Positions 21,601 to 31,164 of a DNA stretch of 64,000 nucleotides are shown here, piece by piece. The position numbers and the translations under genes were made by a program. Location: NCBI GenBank assembly GCA_032433765.1, contig JAVIAB010000160.1, positions 18,159,549-18,223,548 of the forward strand, written 5' to 3'. Below the pieces are notes generated by a model, which had not been told where the DNA came from, searched no databases, and saw nothing but the letters and a program-made list of their open reading frames with translations. Origin of the DNA: Megaustenia siamemsis (Eukaryota > Mollusca > Gastropoda > Stylommatophora > Ariophantidae). The stretch's first letter is position 1. The number at the start of each line of letters is the position of its first letter.

Positions 21601-22310
21601 TTTTTAAAAAAATAAAGATCAAAGGCACTCATTACAACATGACCATTAACATCAACAAGACAAAAGTCATGAACATTGCAAATTATAAACAGAATATCAA
21701 CATACCGATGCGTGGCAGACTTTTAATGGAGGTGAAGGAATTCATATACCTTGGAAGGCTAGTGACAAAGGACAATTCACAAGCCACAGAAATAGACTCA
21801 AGATGCAACAAAACTTGTCAAATTATTAAACAACTATCGCCACTATTGTCCAACAAGGAAATAACAAAACGAGGAATCTACAATACAATCTTCATCCAAA
21901 CCTTGAGCCACCAATAATGTCAGACTTGGCCCTAGACTTAATTAAGAACAATACGAAAAAATAATCACTACCGAAATTAAATATGTTAGACATTGATAGG
22001 AAACAACCTTAGAAATAAGATCAGAAATGAAGAACTGAAACAAGTGAGTAATTGCCGCATTGAAAACTCAAAGAAACAACAGATACAATGGTTTGGCCAT
22101 GTGATGATGAAATAGGAAAACCAAAGCACAACGCAACGAGACTTTAATAAATGTTGCGAGAGGATCAGACCAAAGACCGACCACGAGAAAGATGGTCTGG
22201 TAGAATACTAGAAATTCTAGGAAACAACAGCAGGAGAAGCCGACAGACGAACAAAAGACAGTAAACTATATCTTCCTCGACGCTGAAAAGCAAACGCAGA
22301 AGGAAAGAAA

Positions 22311-22915
22311 AAGCAGCATATAGTTTTGTGTGCGTGTTCTTTTAATTTTAAATTTATCTAAAAGTGATCAATTTTTTTCACGTGATTGTGTATGAGAATT
22401 GATATTTATTATAGGGATGAATACAGATCTTTGCTTTGAAATAAACGAAACAAACTATTTTACTTTATTCCTCTATGACGGGTAAATTATGGCTATGGCA
22501 TTATTTGTGTGAACACCGCACCCTTGATAAAGTGATATCATATGCATTGTACTGCATTTGACGTTCCCTACTCAGCTTTCTCATTCTTGCTGTGGGCCTT
22601 GGGGAGAACGGTTCCCGTCACACTTTATTGTTGTTAGCCCAACATGTTTTCTCTTATTTGCTATTGAATATTTAACGGAATTATTCGCTTTTACATAAGC
22701 TTTTACGCGTTGTGTTTCTCCATTTATGACAAAGTGTACAATTTGGGCCCGGGAATTTCCCAATGTGTGTTTATAATTTATACAGTAGCTTAGCAATGAT
22801 GTTCATAACTATTTTAAGTAGTTTTATTAAATATGCTGTGGTACCGCATGATGTATGCACTGAATATATTGAAAGCAGTCAGGGTTTTAAATATACTTCA
22901 CAGCACAAGTATACA
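22311..22915. other. Stretch with no recognised feature
   Basis: No element or coding feature was recognised. A small minus-strand frame (22581-22796) has no supporting motif. Confidence 0.4.
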
Positions 22916-22919
22916 ATGT

Positions 22920-23345
22920 AACATGAAAATCAACATCAACAAAACAGAAGTCATAAATATCATAAAAGAGAAATAGAACATCAACATAACAATGGACGGC
23001 AGACAACTAAAACAAGTAGAGGATTTTTAAATACATAGGAAGTATGGTGACAAACGACAATTCACAAACAGCAGAAATAGATTCACGATGCAGCAAAACT
23101 TGTCAAATAATAGAACAGTTATCACCGCTATTGTCCAACAAGAAAATAACTCTAGAGGTAAAACTACGGGCGCTCTACTATACAATCTTCATCCCAATGT
23201 TGTGCTACCCATACCAGACCTGGACCCTAGATGCAAGACCAATAAGAAAAATAACCTCTACCGAGATAGAATGTGTTAGGTGAATGGCAGGAAACAGCTT
23301 GAGGGATTAGATCAGAAATTAAGAATTGAGGAAAAATCTAGGAAT
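22920..23345 (+). mobile_element. LINE-d second copy, truncated
   Basis: Repeats the 21.64-21.95 kb segment: KININKTEV, then TNDNSQTAEIDSRCSKTCQI, then LLSNKKITLEVKLRALYYTI and MLCYPYQTWTLDARP. In LINE C-termini this is the region after the palm domain (YLG...TWTL). Frameshifted and lacking both ends. Confidence 0.8.
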
Positions 23346-23374
23346 AACCACCACTTTAGAATGCACCGACTCCA

Positions 23375-23562
23375 TGGTCACTAACACAGCCACCAATACC
23401 ATGGTCACTAGCACAACCACCAATCCCATGGTCACTAACACAACCACCAATCCCATGGTCACTAACACAACCACCAATCCCATGGTCACTAACACAACCA
23501 CCAATCCCATGGTCACTAACACAACCACCAATCCCATGGTCACTAACACAACCACCAATCAG
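23375..23562. repeat. 27-bp minisatellite, about 7 copies
   Basis: Unit CCCATGGTCACTAACACAAC plus CACCAAT. Open frames in several frames are by-products of the 27-bp period. It starts within the decayed LINE-d C-terminus (RNEELRKNLGITTTLE-like reading just upstream). Confidence 0.95.
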
Positions 23563-23639
23563 TAACAACATCACTCACTCGTCAAAATGAAACAACCAAC
23601 GCCCTACATTTTGCTCGGACTTTTAGCGCTTACACTAAC

Positions 23640-25330
23640 AGAGGAGAAAGTCCTAGGAAGTAAGAAGACAGCTCGGAGGGCTTACGCCCTACACAAGGGA
23701 AAGTCCTAGGAAGTAGGAGGACGGCGCGGAGGGCTTACACCCTACACAAGGGAAAGTCATAGGGAGTAGGAGTACAGCTCAGAGGGCTTACACCCTACAC
23801 AGGGGAAAGTCCTAGGAAGTATGACAGCTAGGAGGGTTTACACCCTACACAGGGGAAAGTCCTAGGAAGTAGGACAGCTAGGAGGGTTTACACCCTACAC
23901 AGGGGAAAGTCCTAGGAAGTAGGACAGCTAGGAGGGTTTACACCCTACACAGGGGAAAGTCCTAGGAAGTAGGACAGCTAGGAGGGTTTACACCCTACAC
24001 AAGGGAAAGTCCTAGGAAGTAGGACAGCTAGGAGGGTTTACACCCTACACAGGGGAAAGTCCTAGGAAGTAGAAGGACAGCTCGGAGGGTTTACACCCTA
24101 CACAAGGGAAAGTCCTAGGAAGTAGAAGGACAGCTCGGAGGGTTTACACCCTACACAGGGGAAAGTCCTAGGTAGTAGGAGAACAGCTCGGAGGGCTTGC
24201 ATCCTACATAGGGGAAAGTCCTAGGGAGTAGGAGGACAGTTCAGAGGGCTTACACCCTACACAGGGGAAAGTCCTAGGGAGTAGAAGGACAGTTCAGAGG
24301 GCTTACACCCTACACAGGGGAAAGTCCTAGGAAGTAGAAGGGCTGCTCGGAGGGTTTGCACCCTACACAGGGGAAAGTCCTAGGGAGTAGAAGGACAGCT
24401 CGGAGGGTTTACACACTACACAGGGGAAAGTCCTAGGAAGTAGGACAGCTAGGAGGGTTTACACCCTACACAGGGGGAAGTCCTAGAAAGTAGGAGAACA
24501 GCTCGGAGGGCTTACACCCTACACAGAGGAAAGTCCTAGGAAGTAGAAGGACAGCTCGGAGGGTTTACACCCTACACAGAGGAAAGTCCTAGGGAGTAGG
24601 AGGACAGCTCGGAGGGCTTACACCCTACACATGGGAAAGTCCTAGGGAGTAGGAGGATAGCTCGGAGGGCTTACACCATACACAGGGGAAAGATTTACGG
24701 AGTGGGAGGACAGTTCGGAGGGCTTACACCCTACACAGGGGAAAGTCCTAGGAAGTAGGAGGACAGTTCAGAGGGCTTACACCCTACACAGGGGAAAGTC
24801 CTAGGGAGTAGAAGGACAGCTCGGAGGGTTTACACACTACACAGGGGAAAGTCCTAGGAAGTAGGACAGCTAGGAGGGTTTACACCTTACACAGGGGAAA
24901 GTCCTAGGGAGTAGGAGGACAGCTCGGAGGGCTTACACCCTACACAGGGGAAAGTCCTAGGAAGTAGAAGGACAGCTCGGAGGGTTTACACCCTACACAG
25001 GGGAAAGTCCTAGGGAGTAGGAGGACAGCTCGGAGGGCTTACACCCTACACAGGAGAAAGTCCTAGGGTTTAGGAGGACAGCTCGGAGGGCTTACACCCT
25101 ACACAGGGGAAAGATTTAGGGAGTGGGAGGACAGTTCGGAGGGCTTACACCCTACACAGGGGAAAGATTTAGGGAGTGGGAGGACAGTTCGGAGGGCTTA
25201 CACCCTACACAGGGGAAAGATTTAGGGAGTGGGAGGACAGTTCGGAGGGCTTACACCCTACACAGGGGAAAGTCCTAGGAAGTAGGAGGACAGTTCGGAG
25301 GGCTTACACCCTACACAGGGGAAAGTCTCT
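23640..25330. repeat. 50/53-bp minisatellite, about 32 copies
   Basis: Unit landmarks are GGGGAAAGTCCTAGGAAGTA, GGACAGCT and GGAGGG then CTTACACCCTACACA. Two length classes: 50 bp (AGTAGGACAGCTAGG) and 53 bp (AGTAGGAGGACAGCTCGG). A third class with GATTTAGGGAGTGGGAGG is clustered near the right end (25107-25235). Every standard unit holds the palindrome CCTAGG. Confidence 0.97.
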
Positions 25331-25429
25331 GGAAGAAACCTAGAGAAGAAACCTGGAGCCGGAGTCTCGAATGCTGGCATCCACTGTTTTCTGTGTCTCT
25401 CCAGCTACCTTTACCACACATTTGTTCCC

Positions 25430-25684
25430 AACTAGCGAATCAATTCAGAGGAAGAGAATGTTTACAGCACTCGGAAAAAATCACAAATAATCAACAACAG
25501 AAAAAAAAGCAAAGAACAATGTATGGTCATAAGCAGGATCGAACCCGTACTCTTTGGCACAGCGCCTTGCCACGAAAAGCCAAACGCTAGGGAACACTGT
25601 CAACTCCTGTTGATTATTTGTCATTTTTTCCGAGTGCTGTAAACATGCCTCTTCCTCTGAATTGATACGCTGGTTATCGCCTCC
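25430..25684. mobile_element. SINE-C foldback: minus copy followed by plus tail
   Basis: A minus SINE-C (tail at 25438, head near 25600, with AGGATCGAACCCGTACTC as the reversed B-box region) is followed by a plus-oriented SINE-C tail (about 25608-25684). The arms pair: AATTCAGAGGAAGAG at the left with CTCTTCCTCTGAATT at the right. Confidence 0.85.
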
Positions 25685-26047
25685 GAAGAGGCGAAAGTGC
25701 GCCTCACAGCACCAGATCTGGAAGTTGTCAGCGACCCACAGCTGATGGCTTGCGCCAGGATCGGTGAACCAGAACCATCAAGACCCTGCTCCACCTCTCC
25801 GTGGTGCATCCAGTAACAGACTAATCTACCTAATCTGGACAAGCGAGTAGGGATCGAAGAGGGAAGACAACCCGGTACTCAAAAATGTCTTGCTGAAATC
25901 AGATGTGGTGGACCGAAAGGCGCAAATATCACAGTTATACTGCAAACCACAACACAACGCAGACACGCCCACTTAACGTCCTTTAAAGGGCGGATCACGA
26001 AGAAGTGTACTCCTTTAGTCATCGGGCGAACACAAGCAAGCATCGCC
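25685..26047 (-). repeat. Dispersed repeat R, minus strand
   Basis: Reverse complement of 1050-1450: CCACAGCTGATGGCTTGC, GGATCGGTGAACCAGAACC, and GTCATCGGGCGAACACAAG at the far end. It abuts the SINE-C tail directly. Confidence 0.85.
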
Positions 26048-26063
26048 TCGGAAGTTTGCCTCT

Positions 26064-26329
26064 GTAATAAAAAAAAAAAGTAAAGTACCCTCGTTATGCC
26101 AAGTGGCGTATAGGGAATATGGTGTTAGCGACCATACATTTTATGGACCTTCGGCACATGATTTTTGGGGTAATGTGGTCAGTATTACGCTCGTGCCGCT
26201 TTACTTTCCCAGAAAAAAATCCGGTACCCATAAAAGGCTGGTTGAACCGGAAGCCGTCAGTAGAGATCGAACCCTATCTCTTGTCCTTTGTAGTCCAGTT
26301 CACTAACCACTTGAACTATCGCAGCTCCC
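26064..26329 (-). mobile_element. SINE-B, minus strand, with 8-bp TSD
   Basis: Full-length SINE-B with an A-run at its left (3') end. TTGCCTCT lies at 26056-26063 and 26330-26337. Its target resembles the SINE-C 3' region (ATCGCCTCGGAAG on the left, an AATA-rich run on the right). Confidence 0.88.
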
Positions 26330-26599
26330 TTGCCTCTTTTATAATATTCATTTATTATTATTTGTCTCCTTGTTCCCTACTAGACCTTCTGCATGGGCAG
26401 CAGTTGTTCTCCTTATCACTAAACACATGATAAGTGCCTTGGAGATGACATTCCAATATCGCTTCATGGCTTCGACACCATACGGGCAACTAAACACATT
26501 GTCGCTAGGGGCTGGCGATATCTTAATCCCACCACTCGATCTACCGTCATCTGTTCATGATAAATTCTGTTATGTTATTTTCCTCAGGCTTTGATTTTT

Positions 26600-27110
26600 G
26601 AGAATTCTTCAGAGTTCTAATAGTCATATACACTGATGCTGTTAAGTATAGACAGAGTTCATGGGCTTTCGCTGCTAAAGTCGGCGGGAGGAAGGAAGAA
26701 ATGTCAGGAAAGACAAAAGTGAAATTGCCATGTTTACAGGTAGTTTGGGAGCCGCGATAGCTCAGTGGTTCGTGAACTGGACTACAAAGGACAAGAGGTA
26801 GGGTTCGATCCCAACCAACGGCTTCCGGTTCACCCAGCCTTTAATGGGTACCGCCGGAATTTTTTCTGTGAAAGTAAAGCGACATGGGCGTAATACCGAT
26901 CACATTACCCCAAAAATCATGTGCCGAAGGTCTGTAAAAATTATGGTCACTAACACCATATTCCCTCTACGCCACTTGGCGTGACGGGAGTACTTTACCT
27001 TTTTTTTTTAAAAGGTAGTTTGATAATGGAGGTCAGGAAGATAGCAATGGTCTATGCTCTAAGCTGTGGTTTGTGATCTATGGAGTGGTCAAGGCTGATT
27101 AAACTCTGCT
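26600..27110 (+). mobile_element. LINE RNase H fragment split by a SINE-B
   Basis: Left part (26620-26737) reads VIYTDAVKYRQSSWAFAAK, the start of an RNase H domain with the first catalytic Asp of the YTDGS motif. The right part after the SINE (27013-27110) reads GSLIMEVRKIAMVYAL, matching the helix that carries the second acidic residue. The rest of the domain is lost. Confidence 0.65.
26748..27012 (+). mobile_element. SINE-B, plus strand, with 10-bp TSD
   Basis: The clearest plus-strand SINE-B. The A box is GATAGCTCAGTGGTT at about 26756 and the B box GGTTCGATCCC at about 26802. The shared body follows, then CACTTGGCGTGACGGGAG and a T-rich 3' end. AGGTAGTTTG occurs at 26738-26747 and 27013-27022. 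Confidence 0.93.
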
Positions 27111-27117
27111 TCATTTG

Positions 27118-27312
27118 TGGAAGCTTTGTGGCTGAGTGGTTAGTGTGCTCGCTTCCTGATCAGAAGGGTCCGGGTTTTGTTCCCATAAATGACAGATAAT
27201 TTTTTGGGACCGACACGGCTCCGGGGTTCACCCAGCCAATAAAATGGGTACCATAAATTTTTATAGGAAGTAATTATGGCCTGGCGTGATACCGAACACA
27301 TCACTAAAAAAA
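27118..27312 (+). mobile_element. SINE-A, plus strand, 3'-shortened
   Basis: Head GTGGCTGAGTGGTTAG (A box), GATCAGAAGGGTCCGGGTTT (B-box region), then the body GGGGTTCACCCAGCC and GGCGTGATACCGAACACAT. It stops at an A-run and is followed at once by a 38-bp array. Confidence 0.85.
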
Positions 27313-27320
27313 GACAGACT

Positions 27321-27562
27321 TTTTGAGAAGTAAGAGGGAATGAACGAGTAGACAGACTTGTTGGAATGTAAGAGGGAATGAACGAGCAGACAGACTTGTT
27401 GGAATGTAAGAGGGAATGAACGAGCAGACAGACTTGTTGGAATGTAAGAGGGAATGAACGAGCAGACAGACTTGTTGGAATGTAAGAGGGAATAAACGAG
27501 CAGACAGACTTGTTGGAATGTAAGAGGGAATGAACGAGCAGACAGACTTGTTGGAATGTAAG
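27321..27562. repeat. 38-bp minisatellite, about 6.5 copies
   Basis: Unit GACTTGTTGGAATGTAAGAG plus GGAATGAACGAGCAGACA. A stray partial unit (GGAATGAACGATCAGACAG) lies about 180 bp further right at 27741. Confidence 0.95.
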
Positions 27563-27619
27563 AGGGGGGAACAGGCAATAAGTTGCAGTGCTGCGGTAAA
27601 GCTTGTAGCAAGGAGCCAG

Positions 27620-28380
27620 TAGTGGGGTTTAGATTACACTCCGAGGTATGATGACAGTTTTACAAAAAAGGGACACAACAAAATACTAATATTTCGGCCT
27701 GCGGCCTTCTTTAGAAGACGGGTACTGCGACAACAAACGACGGAATGAACGATCAGACAGACTTGTTGCGATAGCTGATGGGGAGAGTTAAAGAGCAATA
27801 GACCAGGCTGACATTCTAAATGCTCTTAACTCTTTTAGTACGAAAGGTTTTTATCAATTAGCGGTAGAGATTTCAGTAACAAAATGTTTAATGGTTTTAA
27901 ATATCAATCTACATGTATATATCTAACACATAAATATTATATATGAATTTTAGGATATTTGAATAAGGAATTAAATTTCACCAATACCAAGATGATACAA
28001 GACATGTAAAAAGTATATCGTTTTTGACGGTTTACACTAGTTAAATTGAGAGTGACGCACTGTGCGGCTAAACGTACATAACCAAAATCGGCATGACGCA
28101 TAGTGCGTCGAAACGTACCGAGAGAGTTACGGAGACAGGACGAGTCAGTGATTATGGCAATAAATGCGAGTCTACAACATTTAACAGGTCAAGAGGAGTG
28201 ATTCTATACAAGAGTGCTACGCTGGGAGCCAAGAAAGACCGGTAAACCAACATTGAACTGGGGTTATCCTTTCAGATAGATATACTGAGAAGGGTATGTG
28301 AAGATTATGTGCAGTGAGGATGATCTGTAGATTAACCACATTATCATCCATTACTAAATGCAACAGTTGATTAGAAACAT
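27620..28380. other. Mostly unassigned; GGCC-hairpin repeat at left
   Basis: 27640-27740 on the minus strand reads AAAGAAGGCCGCAGGCCGAA, akin to the hairpin repeat at 30.2 kb. The rest (27780-28380) shows nothing recognisable except two copies of a GACGCA-TGTGCG(G/C/T) phrase near 28055 and 28095. Confidence 0.45.
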
Positions 28381-28381
28381 T

Positions 28382-29038
28382 GCCACATTCTTGCACTCTA
28401 TACTCTCTTACACAATACAAGCACTCTATACTCTCTTACACAATATTAGCACTCTATACTCCCTTACACAATACTAGCACTCTATACTCTCTTACACAAT
28501 ACTAGCACTCTATACTCTCTTACACAATACTAGCAGTCTATACTCTCTTGTACAGTACTAGCACTCTATACTCTCTTACACAATACTAGCACTCTATACT
28601 CTCTTACACAATACTAGCACTCTATACTCTCTTGTACAATACTAACACTCTATACTCTCTTACACAATACTAGCACTTTATATTCTCCTACACAATACTA
28701 GCACTCTATACTCTCTTACACAATACTTGCACTCTATACTCTCTTGTACAATACTAGCACTCTATACTCTCTTACACAATACTAGCACTCTATACTCTCT
28801 TACACAATACTAGCACTCTATACTCTCTTACACAATAATAGCACTCTATACTCTCTTACACAATACTAGCAGTCTATACTCTCTTACACAATACTAGCAC
28901 TCTATACTCTCTTGTACAATACTAGCACTCTATACTCTCTTACACAATACTAGCACTCTATACTCTCTTGTACAATACTAGCACTCTATACTCTCTTACA
29001 CAATACTAGCACTCTATACTCTCTTACACAATGCAAGT
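28382..29038. repeat. 28-bp minisatellite, about 23 copies
   Basis: Unit CACTCTATACTCTCTTACAC plus AATACTAG. A CTTGTACAATACTAG variant recurs at intervals. Confidence 0.97.
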
Positions 29039-29044
29039 ACTTGC

Positions 29045-29230
29045 TCGTGTGATAAGGTACAAAGAACTAAATCTAATACAATGAGCTACCAATAAACGAT
29101 ACGAGAACACCAGACCAAAAAGAAGGTGGATAAACGGAATACTAGATACTCTCGGAGGTATAATAGCAAAAGACGCCAACAAAAAAGCAAGAAACCGTGA
29201 ACTATATCTCCCCTCGACGCCGATCGGCAA
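29045..29230 (+). mobile_element. LINE-d C-terminal tail fragment
   Basis: Reads RTPDQKEGG, then ILDTLGGIIAKDANKKARN and RELYLPSTP across small frame slips. It parallels 22.2 kb, which gives DSKLYLP at the same place. A purine-rich GAGA tract follows (29240-29280). Confidence 0.6.
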
Positions 29231-29319
29231 ATGATGAGAGAAAGAGAAAGAGGGAGAGAGAGAGATAAAGAGAGAGATACATTCATGATTAATTTTTCTC
29301 TCTGTCCAAAGACGGCACA

Positions 29320-29752
29320 TATGACGGAAGTAATAGTTCCCCACAATATGACAGAAGTAATAGTTCCCCACAATATGACAGAAGTAATAGTTCCCCACAA
29401 TATGACGGAAGTAATAGTTCCCCACAATATGACGGAAGTAATAGTTGCCCACAATATGACGGAAGTAATAGTTCCCCACAATATGACAGAAGTAATAGTT
29501 CCCCACAATATGACAGAAGTAATAGTTCCCCACAATATGACGGAAGCAATAGTTGCCCACAATATGACGGAAGTAATAGTTCCCCACAATATGACGGAAG
29601 TAATAGTTCCCCACAATATGACGGAAGTAATAGTTGCCCACAATATGACAGAAGTAATAGTTCCCCACAATATGACGGAAGTAATAGTTCCCCACAATAT
29701 GACAGAAGTAATAGTTCCCCACAATATGACGGAAGTAATAGTTGCCCACAAC
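29320..29752. repeat. 27-bp minisatellite, 16 copies
   Basis: Unit ATGACGGAAGTAATAGTT plus CCCCACAAT, with GACAG/GACGG and CCCCAC/GCCCAC variants. Open frames on both strands, up to 244 codons, arise from the 27-bp period. They are not convincing proteins. Confidence 0.97.
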
Positions 29753-30330
29753 TGACACTTTGCTGCTAGGTTTTGCTTGCTGTAAGGCTTGGTTGTTTCT
29801 TAGTCCCGTGGTTGTGCCTTCCCCGGTAATTGCTTGGCGTAGTGTTCGTTTCGGTTTTTGTTATAGACGCTGCTAATGGAACAATTCACTGGGTGGGAAA
29901 AGTGATATCTGAGCGTTGTATTCTACAAAAACATGCATCCGTTTACATGGCCCCCTAGTCTCGTGTATTAGCTCCCCAATTACGTCACTTTTCCATGTTG
30001 TCCCCCTCGAATATATTGTGGCTCCCTTGGGGACATATGGCTCCCAGTAGAGAAACATTGATCTACACTAATACCACTACGAAGCCTCAAAATGACAACA
30101 TAAGTCTGCAGCAATGTTCCCATATTATTATGCATCGGATACTATATTTAATCATGTGGACAATCATCACTATCAACGTCAATGTATATTTTGTGTTGCT
30201 GTTTATTGTTTCAGCTGAAGGCCTACTGGGCCGAAACGTCATTCTACTTTTGTTTTCCCTCTCACCACGTTTTGCTGTTACCGTACCCCTTTTTCCTTTT
30301 TTAAAAAAAAAAAAATGTCATTCATATGAT
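29753..30330. other. Unassigned; hairpin repeat at right
   Basis: 30186-30310 carries CAGCTGAAGGCCTACTGGGC then CGAAACGTC and CTCACCACG, ending in an A-run: a plus-strand copy of the repeat at 17.15-17.43 kb. To its left I see no recognisable feature. Confidence 0.45.
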
Positions 30331-30344
30331 TAATATCTATTGGA

Positions 30345-30600
30345 CTTGAATTCAGTTTAACTATTAGGGCTCTGTTAGATCTTGCCCATAAAGTCTTTCA
30401 CTGTTCTTATTGCTCGACATCTAAGACAATACCTACTCCCCTATGTTGTTTATTGCCTCCATAATATAAGAATTCTTTGTCGTTGAATACTACTTCCTTT
30501 GCTATGATTTTACTTAACTTTTCTACAAAGCTTCTTCTCGGTTCATGTGTCCTTAAATTGGTAGTCGAGATTCTTTCTGTCTCGATTCCTGATAAATATG
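30345..30600 (-). mobile_element. LINE endonuclease (EEP) domain fragment
   Basis: Minus-strand reading around 30395-30480 gives EFLYYGGNKQHRGVGIVLD. The GVGIVL strand preceded by a YYGG-like turn is typical of the apurinic-like endonuclease domain at the N-terminus of RTE-type LINEs, which nicks target DNA. Flanking stops show it is dead. It is the only EEP piece I see; all other LINE remains are C-terminal. Confidence 0.6.
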
Positions 30601-30744
30601 GACATCAGCAAGATATTTCCTAAACGTTACACACTAGATGTTACGAGCCGTTTTCTTTCCTTCCTTTCTTCAAGACAGTAGTTGTGTGTGCAGTCGGAGT
30701 TGTGTCTCCTAGAAAAGTGACCCTACCAGATTTAGAAAGTCTCA

Positions 30745-31150
30745 GGAGACAAATAATAATAATTGAATATTATTATAGAGGGAAACTTCGGAGGAGATAA
30801 TCAGTGAATCAATTCAGAGGAAGAGGCATGTTTACATCACTCGGAAAAAATGACAAATAATCAACAACAGAAAAAAATATGGACCAAAGTAGGATCGAAC
30901 CCGTACTCAGTGGCACAGCACCTTGCCACGAAAAGCCAAACGCTAGGGAACACTGCCACAAGACATTGCCTACGAAGCTAATTTTTTAGTTAGCTGAGTG
31001 GCAGTGTTTCCTATCGTTTGGCTTTTCGTGGCAAGGCACTGTGCCACTGAGTACGGGTTCGATCCCACTTTGGTCCATATTTTTTTCTCTTGTTGATAAT
31101 TTGTCAATTTTTCAGAGTGCTGTAAACATACTTCTTCCTCTGAATTGATT
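30745..31150. mobile_element. SINE-C inverted dimer with one 14-bp TSD
   Basis: A minus SINE-C (3' tail at 30745, head to about 30965) is followed head to head by a plus SINE-C (about 30985-31150). Arms 30807-30959 and 30998-31150 are about 153 bp each with a 38-bp loop. TTTAGAAAGTCTCA occurs perfectly at 30731-30744 and 31151-31164, so the pair seems to have gone in as one unit. The left copy keeps the AATAAT-rich end; the right copy lacks it. Confidence 0.9.
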
Positions 31151-31164
31151 TTTAGAAAGTCTCA

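Larger units (their letters stand above)
20150..22310 (+). mobile_element. LINE-d: reverse transcriptase relic with internal arrays
   Basis: A non-LTR retrotransposon relic read in pieces. Near 20160-20210 a frame gives ALDRINRDKLWEILTANTVS, the RT segment that carries the first catalytic region. Then HFELKHKVKQG and PLLLFI follow (frames shifting). After a 16-bp array, 20835-20890 reads GINELLLAVDMELMHGQIED, where the catalytic ADD pair appears as AVD. After a 49-bp array, 21636-21915 reads MTININKTKVMNI and EFIYLGRLVTKDNSQATEID. The 3' part to about 22310 shows WFGHVMM and a broken C-terminus. Inactive: catalytic change, frameshifts, and two arrays inside the coding region. Confidence 0.8.

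Noticed and set aside
26748..26830. A functional tRNA gene at the SINE-B head
   Set aside because: A and B boxes are present, but the cloverleaf arms do not pair well and the sequence continues as a multi-copy SINE with TSDs.
29024..29758. Overlapping frames of 244, 221 and 174 codons on both strands
   Set aside because: All are read from one 27-bp array. A period divisible by three keeps several frames open without selection.
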